Source of the DNA: Anaerolineae bacterium
GTDB taxonomy: Bacteria > Chloroflexota > Anaerolineae > Epilineales > JAHCIE01
Direction of reading: 5' to 3'
Length of the DNA stretch: 16,666 bases
NCBI GenBank assembly: GCA_026129385.1
Contig: JAHCIE010000037.1
Location: forward strand, 1 to 16,666
Shown here: piece by piece, positions 1 to 7,552 of the stretch
How positions within the stretch are numbered: position 1 is the stretch's first letter
How the letters are laid out: every line of letters starts with the position of its first letter
The notes under the pieces: generated by a model
What the model was told of the DNA's origin: nothing
Database searches by the model: none
What the model saw: only the letters and a program-made list of their open reading frames with translations
Made by a program: the position numbers and the translations under genes

Positions 1-2
1 TG

Positions 3-689
3 CTGTCGATGGGGACCCCACCTCAGGCAACCCTGGACAGGCTGCTGGCCGGGGACGATGAGCGCGCAAAGCGGCAGGTCGGGCTGGTCGACGCTCACGG
101 CAACGCTGCCACCTACACCGGCTCTGGGTGCCACGCCTGGGCAGGGGGCCGCACCGGCCTGGGCTACGCCTGTCAGGGCAACATCCTGGCGGGGGCGAAG
201 GTGGTGGACGCGCTGGCCGAGACCTTCGAGGCGACTGGCGGCCCGCTAGCCGAGCGGCTGGTGACGGCGCTGGCGGCGGGACAGGCAGCGGGCGGCGACT
301 CGCGCGGGCAACAGTCGGCGGCGCTGGTGGTGGTGCGGATGGGGGGCGGCTACGCGGGTTTCAATGACCGCTACATCGACCTGCGCGTGGACGACCACCC
401 GACGCCCATTGACGAGCTGCACCGCCTGCTCTCCATTCATAACCTGTACTTCCTGCCCGCTCGCCCCGAGGACATCGTGCCGCTGGATTCGGGCATCGCC
501 CACGACCTCCAGGCCATCCTGGTTCGCGCGGGTTATCTCAAGGGCACGCCCAGCGGCGTCTACGACGAGGACACGAAGACCGCCCTGCGCGCCCTGTATG
601 GCGTCGAGAACCTCGAAGAACGCTGGCGCGACGGCGAGGATATAGACAAGGTGGCGCTGGGGTACTTGAAGCGCAAGTTTCTATCTTGA
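3..689 (+). CDS. DUF1028 family Ntn-hydrolase-like protein, 5' truncated by the window
   Basis: The reading frame is open to the left edge, so the gene begins upstream; the ATG at position 9 is internal. The visible part matches the later two thirds of the DUF1028 family, an Ntn-hydrolase-like fold whose substrate is not established. Recognisable segments are RQVGLVDAHG, YTGSGCHAWAGG, GYACQGNILAG, GGDSRGQQSAALVVV and FNDRYIDLRVDDH. The C-terminal 60 or so residues (AHDLQAILVRAGYL ... TKTALRALYGVENLEERW) resemble the peptidoglycan-binding-like tail that many DUF1028 proteins carry. About 60-70 N-terminal residues, including the expected catalytic N-terminus, lie outside the window. The gene ends in TGA 58 bases before the methyltransferase start. 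Family assignment is firm; the biochemical role is unknown. Confidence 0.9.
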   Translation: MSMGTPPQATLDRLLAGDDERAKRQVGLVDAHGNAATYTGSGCHAWAGGRTGLGYACQGNILAGAKVVDALAETFEATGGPLAERLVTALAAGQAAGGDSRGQQSAALVVVRMGGGYAGFNDRYIDLRVDDHPTPIDELHRLLSIHNLYFLPARPEDIVPLDSGIAHDLQAILVRAGYLKGTPSGVYDEDTKTALRALYGVENLEERWRDGEDIDKVALGYLKRKFLS

Positions 690-747
690 GGTACCCTCCT
701 CGTAGCCAAGAGAGCATCGGCTATCCATGACTCTGGAGGCTGCTACG

Positions 748-1731
748 ATGAACCGGAACACATACATGAGCCAGACCTACAAGACAGCCTCCCTCTTCGG
801 TCTACCTGAGATCGCGCCTGACTTCTCAACCCAGCGGTCGATTGTCCTCCACCAGGGGGATACATCGGGCTTTCTGAGGACGATTCCCGACGAGAGCATT
901 CAACTTGTTGTGACATCGCCCCCTTATAACATTGGGAAGCAGTACGAGACACGACAGGCTATCGAGACCTATCTAGAGCAGCAGAATAGAATCATTGACG
1001 ATCTGGTGCGTGCGTTGTCTCCTCGGGGCAGCATCTGCTGGCAGGTTGGGAATTACGTCGAGGAGGGAGAGGTCTTCCCGCTAGATATATTCTTCTACCA
1101 CCAGTTCAAGCAACGGGGCTTGAAGCTGCGTAACCGAATCATCTGGCACTTTCAGCACGGTCTGCATGCGTCCAAGCGCCTCAGACGCTACGGAGACGAT
1201 CCTCTGTGGTTCACCAAGAGTGGTGATTACACTTTCAACCTCGATCCAATTCGCGTGCCCTCCAAGCATCCAGGAAAGCGGCATTTTCAAAGGCTCCCAA
1301 TAAAGGGCTTCCTCAGGCAATCCCTTGGGGAAGAACCTTCGGACGTCTGGGAATTCGTTGCCCAGGAGTGGGACAAGCAGCTCTGGGATATTCCCAACGT
1401 GAAGTCGAACCATCCAGAGAAGACCATACACCCGTGCCAGTTCCCCATCGAACTTGTCGAGCGCTGCGTTCTCGCCCTGACAGCGGAGGATGATTGGGTA
1501 TTGGACCCCTACTGCGGAGTGGGTTCCTCTCTCATCGCCGCTGCTATGCATCGGCGCCGAGCGGCCGGTTGTGACAAGGAAGCTGATTACATGGAGGTCG
1601 CAAAGGAGCGCCTCCACGACTACTTCTCAGGCCGTCTGAAGAGGCGGCCCTTGGGCAAGCCAGTCCATACGCCGACGGGGCGCGAGAAGGTTTCGCAGGT
1701 CCCCGAGGAGTGGAAGGATCGAGAGCCGTGA
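748..1731 (+). CDS. Beta-class type II DNA methyltransferase, probably N4-cytosine
   Basis: The enzyme would transfer a methyl group from S-adenosylmethionine to a base in the recognition site of the endonuclease encoded next. The catalytic motif TSPPYN is at residues 56-61 and the AdoMet-binding motif DPYCGVGSS at 253-261. This order, catalytic motif first, defines the beta class, and SPPY favours N4-cytosine over N6-adenine. The region between them should hold the target-recognition domain. An ATG at 727 is in frame, but GGAGG at 735-739 sits 8 bases before the ATG at 748, so I choose 748 (327 residues). The stop overlaps the endonuclease start. Local GC is lower than in the flanking genes (31 of 60 bases at 1201-1260), which suggests horizontal acquisition. 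The methylated base and site are inferred from the partner and are not proven by this sequence. Confidence 0.92.
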   Translation: MNRNTYMSQTYKTASLFGLPEIAPDFSTQRSIVLHQGDTSGFLRTIPDESIQLVVTSPPYNIGKQYETRQAIETYLEQQNRIIDDLVRALSPRGSICWQVGNYVEEGEVFPLDIFFYHQFKQRGLKLRNRIIWHFQHGLHASKRLRRYGDDPLWFTKSGDYTFNLDPIRVPSKHPGKRHFQRLPIKGFLRQSLGEEPSDVWEFVAQEWDKQLWDIPNVKSNHPEKTIHPCQFPIELVERCVLALTAEDDWVLDPYCGVGSSLIAAAMHRRRAAGCDKEADYMEVAKERLHDYFSGRLKRRPLGKPVHTPTGREKVSQVPEEWKDREP

Positions 1732-2300
1732 GAGTCGCTGGCCTGTACTCCTTCAACAAGGGACACGGATTCATCACCGAGAAATACCCACACCTACTGG
1801 AGGAGATACTGGAGATCATTGAAGCGGTGGACGCCTATCAATTCATGACCAAGGAGAGCCGCGAGAAGACCATGCCGGGCAGAATGCTCTTCAATCCGAG
1901 GGCATTGAACGGCAGCTTTTCCCGGGAGTTCAAGCCTCGCGGTTGGGTGACGACGAGAGTAAAGTGCGACTATCCGACAGGCTACTATACGCCCGGTTAT
2001 CAGCCGAAACGTATCCAGCGCGGCGCATTCAGAGAATTGGACTTCCTGAAGGAGCAACTGGGTGTCGAGGTGCAATTCGGGAAGTACGCCTTCATGGTGT
2101 ACAACGTGTGCGCCAAGATGACCATCTTCCACAACTTAGGGTACATAGCGGCCGGCGTCGAAATTGTACCCGTCAAGGACTTCGCCGATCAACTGTCGAC
2201 TGGCGTTTCGTACTTCGAGCAGTTCGTGTGGGACCTAGAGCAGCGCGGGGTGTCGGACATCGACATCCCTGTCCTGATTCTGGGCATCAACGACCACTGA
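1728..2300 (+). CDS. BglII/BstYI-family type II restriction endonuclease
   Basis: This 190-residue protein resembles BstYI (about 203 residues, cuts R^GATCY), as recalled from the family. Shared features are a start like MRxxxxYS, the block TKESREKT at residues 41-48 and EVQFGKY at 114-120. The proposed metal-binding triad is D105, E114 and Q116, the same D-x8-E-x-Q spacing as Asp84, Glu93 and Gln95 of BglII, so the enzyme looks catalytically intact. I choose the GTG at 1728 over the in-frame GTG at 1710 because it reproduces the family N-terminus, lies 9 bases after AAGGA (1714-1718), and forms a GTGA overlap with the methyltransferase stop, implying translational coupling. GC is 33 of 60 bases at 1981-2040. 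The likely target is a GATC-centred hexamer (AGATCT or RGATCY); exact specificity cannot be read from the sequence. Confidence 0.88.
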   Translation: MRVAGLYSFNKGHGFITEKYPHLLEEILEIIEAVDAYQFMTKESREKTMPGRMLFNPRALNGSFSREFKPRGWVTTRVKCDYPTGYYTPGYQPKRIQRGAFRELDFLKEQLGVEVQFGKYAFMVYNVCAKMTIFHNLGYIAAGVEIVPVKDFADQLSTGVSYFEQFVWDLEQRGVSDIDIPVLILGINDH

Positions 2301-2315
2301 TAGACAGGTCACAGC

Positions 2316-3260
2316 ATGAACGAGCTTCTCCCCGGCTTCCGCATCGGCCACTACACCAACCGTCCCCTCGGCACCGGCTGCACCGTCGTTTTGTGTGAGG
2401 CGGGGGCGGTGGGCGGTGTCGATGTGCGCGGGTCGGCACCTGGTACGCGCGAGACGGACTTGCTCGACCCGGCGAACACGGTTAACGAGGTGCATGCTGT
2501 GGTGCTCGGCGGCGGTAGCGCGTTTGGCCTGGGGGCGGCCGATGGGGTGATGCGCTATCTCTTCGAGCGGGGCGTCGGCGTCAATGTTGGCGTGGCGCGT
2601 GTACCGATCGTGCCGGCGGCCATCCTGTTCGACCTGGGCCTGGGGCCAGTGGCGTGGCCGGATGCGGCAGCGGGCTACACGGCCTGCCAGACAGCGACGA
2701 ACGCGGTCCCTGCCGACGGCAGTGTCGGCGCGGGCACCGGCGCGACGGTGGGCAAGCTGCTGGGACCGGCGGGCATGATGAAGGGCGGGATTGGCTATGC
2801 TGCGGTCACTACCGGTGGTGGGGCCACCATCGCGGCGTTGCTGGCGGTGAATGCGGTGGGGGATGTGGTGGATTCCAGGAGCGGGCGCATCGTGGCGGGG
2901 GCGCGCTGGCCGCACGGTGGGTTTGCCGACAGCGTCGCCCTGTTGGTGCAGGAGGCGGCGGAGCCGCCGCTCTCCGGCCTGAATACGACCATTGGCGTGC
3001 TGATGACGGACGCGGCCCTGACTAAGGCTCAGGCGCGCGCCGTGGCCCGCGCCGCCCACGACGGCCTGGCATGGGCGATTCGCCCCACCCATACCATGCA
3101 CGACGGCGACACCCTGTTTGTCCTCGCCAGGGGCGACAAACCGGTTGATGTCATGAGCCTGTCGACGGCGGCGGTGTTGGCCGTCAGCCGCGCTGTGGTG
3201 CGGGCCATCGAGGCCGCTGAGGGTTTGCACGGCGTGCCGTCCGCCCGCGACCTGGCGTAG
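2316..3260 (+). CDS. P1 family (S58/DmpA-like) peptidase
   Basis: Members of this family are self-processing aminopeptidases or amidases that act on short peptides or beta-amino-acid amides; the substrate here is unknown. Family hallmarks are PGFRIGHYTN near the N-terminus, VVLGGGSAFGL at about 62-72, the glycine-rich SVGAGTGATVGK at about 136-147, GGIGYA at 157-162 and GLNTTIGVLM at 221-230. By family analogy the precursor is cleaved before T224, which becomes the N-terminal nucleophile. The length (314 residues) is normal and there is no signal peptide, so it should be cytoplasmic. The ATG at 2316 has only a weak ribosome-binding sequence (ACAGGT), perhaps because its original upstream context was replaced by the RM genes. 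The coaX gene follows after 8 bases, so the two are probably co-transcribed. Confidence 0.9.
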   Translation: MNELLPGFRIGHYTNRPLGTGCTVVLCEAGAVGGVDVRGSAPGTRETDLLDPANTVNEVHAVVLGGGSAFGLGAADGVMRYLFERGVGVNVGVARVPIVPAAILFDLGLGPVAWPDAAAGYTACQTATNAVPADGSVGAGTGATVGKLLGPAGMMKGGIGYAAVTTGGGATIAALLAVNAVGDVVDSRSGRIVAGARWPHGGFADSVALLVQEAAEPPLSGLNTTIGVLMTDAALTKAQARAVARAAHDGLAWAIRPTHTMHDGDTLFVLARGDKPVDVMSLSTAAVLAVSRAVVRAIEAAEGLHGVPSARDLA

Positions 3261-3268
3261 GGGGAGCC

Positions 3269-4036
3269 ATGCTACTGGCCTTCGATATTGGTAACGTCCA
3301 CATCGTCATCGGCCTGTTCGATGGGGAACGGCTGGCGGGCCACTGGACCATCGCCACACGCGCAGAGCGCACCCAGGATGAGTATTTCGTGCTGCTAGAG
3401 AGCCTGTTTCAGATGAGCGGCTACTCGGCCCGCGATGTGGGCGGCGTCGTGTTGGCGTCGGTAGTCCCGCCGCTCACCCGCACCTTTGAGCGAGTCGCGG
3501 AGGGGCTGGCCTGCACGCCAGTCGTGGTTGGGCCGGGCACGCGCAGTGGGGTGCGCTTGCGCATCGATAACCCGCGAGAGCTAGGACCTGACCGCATCGC
3601 CAACGCTGTGGCGACCATCCGCCAATATGGGACGCCCGCCATCGTGGTCGACTTTGCCACGGCGACGACCTTCGACGCCATCGCCGCCAACGGCGATTAC
3701 CTGGGCGTGGCGATCGCGCCCGGCATCGATATCGCGGCCGAGGCGTTGTTTCGCCAGACATCGCAATTGCTGCTGGTAGAGCTGACGCCGCCCCCGTCGC
3801 CTATCGGGCGTAATACGGTGCAGTCTTTGCAGGCAGGGCTGGTCTACGGCTACGTGGGGTTGGTAGAAGGGATGGTGGCTCGCCTCAAGGCGGAGTTGGG
3901 GGCTGAGGCGACGGTCATCGCCACAGGCGATCGCGCCGAGGTCATTGCGCCGAATACGACGTGTCTGGACCGCATCGACCCCAATCTAACGTTGACGGGT
4001 CTACGCCTCATCTACGAGATGAACCGCCCAGCGTAG
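3269..4036 (+). CDS. coaX: Type III pantothenate kinase
   Basis: CoaX phosphorylates pantothenate with ATP, the first step of coenzyme A synthesis, and acts in the cytoplasm as a dimer. Three family motifs are visible: DIGN at residues 6-9 (phosphate binding), GPDR at 106-109 with the catalytic aspartate D108, and DFATATT at 128-134, a variant of the usual D-F/L-GTATT. The motif usually read as ATGG near the C-terminus is ATGD here, a mild variation. The length (255 residues) is typical and the frame is intact. A purine-rich AGGGGGAG (3259-3266) lies just before the ATG, with a short gap of 2 bases. It directly follows the P1 peptidase and ends 33 bases before a strong hairpin shared with the convergent stress genes. 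Confidence 0.95.
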   Translation: MLLAFDIGNVHIVIGLFDGERLAGHWTIATRAERTQDEYFVLLESLFQMSGYSARDVGGVVLASVVPPLTRTFERVAEGLACTPVVVGPGTRSGVRLRIDNPRELGPDRIANAVATIRQYGTPAIVVDFATATTFDAIAANGDYLGVAIAPGIDIAAEALFRQTSQLLLVELTPPPSPIGRNTVQSLQAGLVYGYVGLVEGMVARLKAELGAEATVIATGDRAEVIAPNTTCLDRIDPNLTLTGLRLIYEMNRPA

Positions 4037-4066
4037 CAGCGGCTCTGTCTGCCCTGGGCACGAAAA

Positions 4067-4100
4067 GGACCTCCCGCAGGGTTGACCCCGCGGGAGGTTC
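4067..4100. terminator. Bidirectional terminator hairpin between coaX and the usp operon
   Basis: ACCTCCCGC (4069-4077) pairs with GCGGGAGGT (4090-4098). Inside it, after one A/C mismatch, GGG pairs with CCC around a TTGA loop, and one wobble plus one G-C pair extend the base to 4067-4100. On the minus strand the stem is followed by TTTT (4066-4063), as expected for an intrinsic terminator of the usp genes. It also lies just past the end of coaX on the plus strand, though without a T-tract in that direction. Confidence 0.85.
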
Positions 4101-4131
4101 GGCGTTAGGAAGGTCACGTGCGACGTGGGTA

Positions 4132-5074
4132 TTAGCGACTGGGGATGCTGTCGGCCAGATCTTCGGCCTTTATGCCCAGATTGGTCGCCTGCGATGGGCG
4201 TACCGCTTGCTGGGTCGGACGGACGAGCATGAGGGGCAACTGGGTGTTGCGGAGAACATCCATCGTCACACTGCCGAACAGCATTTCCTGAACGCCGCTG
4301 AGGCCGTGGGTGGCCATGGCAATCAAGCCCGTGTGGCGTGTCTCGCTCTCGCGAAGGATGGTGGGTGAGGTCGGCCCCGTCTTGATCTCGGTCTGGATCT
4401 TTAAGCCTGTGTGCCGTAGCGGGGTGGCGAGTTCGACGAGGTAGCTGACAGCGCGGGCCTCTTCCTCAAGATACGTGGCTGGCTTGATTCCCGATTGAGT
4501 GGGGTCGGGCAGCACACGCAGCAGGACGAGGGTCCAACCCAGGGCGTGAGCCAGTTGAGCCGCGAAGGGAACTGCCGCCTCCGCGAAGGAGGAGCCATCC
4601 ACAGGGACAAGGATTTCCGGTCCGCCGGCCCTCGTCTCAGCGTGGGCGATGGTCTCATCGACACGCATGACAATGACTGGCACTGGACTCTTCGCCAGAA
4701 CGGCCTGCGCCACCGAGCCGTACACTTTTTGCTCAGGCGTCGGTTTGCGGTGCGAAGCCATGATCACGACGTCGGCCTGGCGTCGCCCGATCTTCCGCGC
4801 AGGATGCCTGGTATCGGCCAGGGCGAAGGGGACGCTCACGTCGGCCTTCAGCCCCTGGGCACGCAACTCATCGGCGACGGCTTCGAGATAGACTCGCGCC
4901 TCGCGAACGGCGCGTACCTGGGCGTCAATGGGGTCCAGCGCCGGTAGGCTGCACTATAAGTGGCCCGAACCAGCTCAATGGTCGCATCGGTGGCGCGGGC
5001 AATGGTGGTGGCGAGGGGTAAGGCCCGCTCGCTAAAGATGGACCCATCCAGAGGAACCAGAACCCATGATACAT
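4132..5074 (-). pseudogene. Tandem-domain universal stress protein, frameshifted twice
   Basis: The gene starts at ATG 5074 with AAGGAG six bases upstream, 10 bases after the stop of the other stress gene, so the two form an operon. It would encode about 314 residues with two Usp (nucleotide-binding, stress-related) domains. The first domain opens WVLVPLDGS, but that frame lacks a start codon: one base is missing between ATG 5074 and the TGG at about 5066. A second missing base near 4940-4955 separates ATYSAA from LDPIDAQVRAV. Restoring two bases gives 945 nt, an exact reading frame. From about 4945 to the TAA at 4132 the frame is clean. It contains VPVDGS, the start of domain 2, and THGLSG...FGSV, its ATP-binding signature; domain 1 has the degenerate ASHRKPT instead. 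Either a recent pseudogene or local sequence error. Confidence 0.8.
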
Positions 5075-5084
5075 GGCGCTCTCC

Positions 5085-6029
5085 TTACGTGTGGATCAGC
5101 AGCGGCGGGTCCTTGACAGGCTTCTCAGCTTCGCCCGCGCGCTCAGCCTTCGGGTTGACCAGCAGGATGGGGCGGTCGGTGTGGTATAGAATGCCCATCG
5201 CCACACTCCCGAAGACGGCGCGATTCCAGCCGGTTCGGGCGTGGGTGGTCATTATGATCAGATCGGCTTCGCAGGCTTCGCACTCGTGCAGGATGGAGTC
5301 GGTCGCGCGCCCGATTTGCACGACGCCACGGGCGCGGATGCCCTGTATGCAACTGGGTGACGAGGTCGGTCAGGTAGGTTTTTGGCTTCGATATCCTCGC
5401 GGGTGACGGCCCTTCGGTCGGATAGGGCAGACGACTATGGGGTCAACCCATTGGGGTGGTGGCACTACGGCGCGCATCAGCACCAACTCGCCACCGAGGG
5501 CGAGCGCGAGTTCCCTGGCATGGACGAGGGCCGCCTCGGCGAAGGCGGAGCCATCCAGGGGAACCAGAATCGCAGGCTGCGGCTTGATGGGCTGGATGGG
5601 TAGCTCGGCGCGGGCGACGCGGACGAGCAGGACTGGGGCGCTGCTTCTGGCGACGACCGTTTCGGCGACTGAGCCGAACAGCAAGCGGGAGATGCCGGAA
5701 CGGCCGTGGGTGGACATGACCACCAGGTCCGGGTAGTGGAGGTCGATCTCGATCAGGATGCCTTCGCCGGCGGGCGCGAAGGGAATGGCCGTGTCCACTA
5801 CCAGGCCGTCAGCCTCGAGGCGCGTCTTGATGGTAGCCAGGTACTCTTCGGCGACCTGGATCGAGTGGATCTCGGCATCTTGGGGGGAGAGGTCTGCAAG
5901 GTGCGGCACCCAGGCGGCGCGAACGAGGAGCAGCCTGGCGCCGGTGGCGGCGGCAAGGGGGCCGGCAATGGGCAGCGCCTGTTCGCTTAGCGGCGAGCCG
6001 TCCAGTGGAACAAGAATCGTGCGCAACAT
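5085..6029 (-). pseudogene. Tandem-domain universal stress protein with three frame-restoring insertions
   Basis: ATG 6029 has AGGAG eight bases upstream. Domain 1 starts MLRTILVPLDGS and carries THGRSGISRLLFGSV; domain 2 starts AILVPLDGSAFAEAAL and ends with THARTGWNRAVFGSV and PILLVNP. Both nucleotide-binding signatures are present. Between 5413 and 5341 the frame is lost: one extra base each in CCC at 5410-5412, TTTTT at 5379-5383 and CCC at 5341-5343 (plus strand). Removing them restores VTREDIEAKTYLTDLVTQL and GIRARGVVQIGRATD, as expected for the family. Because the three insertions sum to three bases, the original frame returns, but the shifted segment contains TGA at 5372-5370. Product if repaired: about 313 residues, cytoplasmic. 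It is the first gene of the usp operon and its stop overlaps the ribosome-binding region of the next gene. Confidence 0.82.
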
Positions 6030-6187
6030 GGCTATGCTCCTTTCATTCGGCGTTGAATGAGGTGCGCTATGGCAAGCGGCCGATGGCCGCGAGGCTATTG
6101 TGGCTTAACGCTATTGTATGCCTAAGGGGCGACCGGCAGGGGGAAGAAGGCGCTTCGTGTGGTGGAGGTTCCTTCACGACGGATGAC
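6030..6187. other. Leader region upstream of the usp operon
   Basis: This non-coding stretch lies upstream of the minus-strand stress genes. It holds a small hairpin, GCGGCC (6076-6081) with GGCCGC (6085-6090), and a direct repeat GCTATTGT at 6094-6101 and 6110-6117. On the minus strand the second repeat contains TACAAT (6118-6113), a possible -10 box, but I find no convincing -35 element 17 bases upstream. No gene is visible. Confidence 0.35.
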
Positions 6188-6241
6188 GATCACGGACGAA
6201 GAACCTTGCCGGGGCTACCGGTTGGTCCTTCGTCCGTGATC
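6188..6241 (-). terminator. Long hairpin after the CoA-transferase gene
   Basis: A perfect 14-base arm GATCACGGACGAAG (6188-6201) pairs with CTTCGTCCGTGATC (6228-6241). After one mismatch, ACC (6203-6205) pairs with GGT (6224-6226), leaving an 18-base loop. It begins 6 bases past the CoA-transferase stop on the minus strand. No T-tract follows on either strand, so it may be a non-canonical terminator or a 3'-end stabiliser. Confidence 0.65.
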
Positions 6242-6247
6242 ATCGCG

Positions 6248-7552
6248 TTACAGGTAGCGCATCTCGCGCGCCTGGGCTGTCAGGTCGTCGCGGAACTCTG
6301 GCCCCGCGACCTGGATGAGGGCTTCGACGCGCTGGGCGATGGTCTTCCCGTATAGGTCGGCGATACCATGCTCGGTAATGACATAATGTACATGATTGCG
6401 CGAGGTGACGACCCCAGCCCCGACCTTGAGGGTGGGGACGATGCGGCTCACGGGTGGATGGCCCTTCCGATGGAGGGTGCTGGGCAGGGCGATGATGGGG
6501 ATGCCACCCTTGGAGCGGGATGCGCCGTAGATGAAGTCCACCTGGCCACCTGCGCCACTGTACAGCCGTGTCCCGATACTGTCGGCGCATACCTGGCCGG
6601 TGATATCGACCTCGATGGCCGAGTTGATGGCTACCTGGGCGTGGTTCTGGGCGATGACGAAGGGATCGTTGACATAATCGGTTGGGTGTAGCTCGACGAT
6701 GGGGTTGTCGTGAACGAAGTCGTAGAGGCGCTGGGTTCCGATCATGAAACCTGCCACCATCTTGCCGTTGTGAATGGTCTTGCGCTCGCCATTGATGACG
6801 CCTCGATTGACGAGGTCGATGACGCCGTCGGAGAACAGCTCGGTATGCACCCCCAGGTCGCGGTGATTGACCAGCCGCTTGAGCACAGCGTCTGGAACGG
6901 CCCCGATGCCGGTCTGGAGGGTCGCGCCGTCGGGGATGAGGCTGGCGACGTGATCGGCGATGCGCTCGGTGATGGGATCGGTGGACGCCATCGATACTTC
7001 GGGCAGTGGGTAGTCGGCCAGCACGATGGTATCGAGTTTGGAGACGTGGATGAAGGAGTCGCCCATGGTGCGTGGCATGGCCGGGTTGATCTCAGCGATG
7101 ACGCGGCGGGCAGCCTGGGCGGCGGGCTTGGTGCAGCCGACCTCGACGCCGAAGGAGCAGAAGCCATGCTCATCGGGCGGTGATACCTGGATAAGGGCGG
7201 CGTCGAGGGGTAGCTTCCCGCTGCGGAACAGGTTCGGAATCTCGGATAGGAAACAGGGCGTGAAGTCAGCGCGGCGGTCGTTGACGGCGGGTCGAACGTT
7301 GTCGCTGATGAATAGGGTATTGACCCGGAGGTGGCCGGCCATCTCGGGGGCAACGTAGTCAGCGGAGCCGATGGTCAGCAGCTGGACAATCTCGACGTTT
7401 TCGACCTGGGCGGCGCGCTCGACGAGCGCGGCCAGGATTGTCTGGGGCACTGAGCAGTTGCCGGTCAGGAATAGGCGGGTGTGGGAGGCGATGCTCTTGG
7501 CGGCCTCCGGCGCCGTCTTGACTCGGTCGCGGTACATTTCAAGCCAATTCAT
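6248..7552 (-). CDS. Acetyl-CoA hydrolase/CoA-transferase family (4-hydroxybutyrate CoA-transferase-like)
   Basis: Enzymes of this family move coenzyme A between an acyl-CoA and a carboxylate, typically acetate, butyrate, propionate or 4-hydroxybutyrate, through a glutamyl-CoA intermediate. The 434-residue frame is intact and of usual length. E238 in GVHTELFSDG matches the position of the catalytic glutamate of 4-hydroxybutyrate CoA-transferases, and GAGGQVDF (about 333-340) is the conserved CoA-binding loop; GIGAVPDAV is at 215-223. There is no signal peptide. The ATG shares ATGA with the stop of the alanine dehydrogenase, with GAGGTG just upstream acting as ribosome-binding site inside that gene, so translation is probably coupled. 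The exact acyl substrate cannot be decided from sequence. A hairpin follows the stop. Confidence 0.9.
   Translation of the reverse strand: MNWLEMYRDRVKTAPEAAKSIASHTRLFLTGNCSVPQTILAALVERAAQVENVEIVQLLTIGSADYVAPEMAGHLRVNTLFISDNVRPAVNDRRADFTPCFLSEIPNLFRSGKLPLDAALIQVSPPDEHGFCSFGVEVGCTKPAAQAARRVIAEINPAMPRTMGDSFIHVSKLDTIVLADYPLPEVSMASTDPITERIADHVASLIPDGATLQTGIGAVPDAVLKRLVNHRDLGVHTELFSDGVIDLVNRGVINGERKTIHNGKMVAGFMIGTQRLYDFVHDNPIVELHPTDYVNDPFVIAQNHAQVAINSAIEVDITGQVCADSIGTRLYSGAGGQVDFIYGASRSKGGIPIIALPSTLHRKGHPPVSRIVPTLKVGAGVVTSRNHVHYVITEHGIADLYGKTIAQRVEALIQVAGPEFRDDLTAQAREMRYL

Noticed and set aside
727..747. ATG 727 as methyltransferase start
   Set aside because: No ribosome-binding site precedes it, whereas GGAGG at 735-739 is ideally spaced for the ATG at 748.
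4495..4947. Plus-strand frame of 150 residues opposite the stress gene
   Set aside because: It is antisense to clear Usp-domain sequence and has no plausible product.
6710..7183. Long plus-strand frame (157 residues) inside the CoA-transferase gene
   Set aside because: It is antisense to a well-matched enzyme, is rich in V, D and G as expected for a shadow of GC-rich coding DNA, and has no family features.
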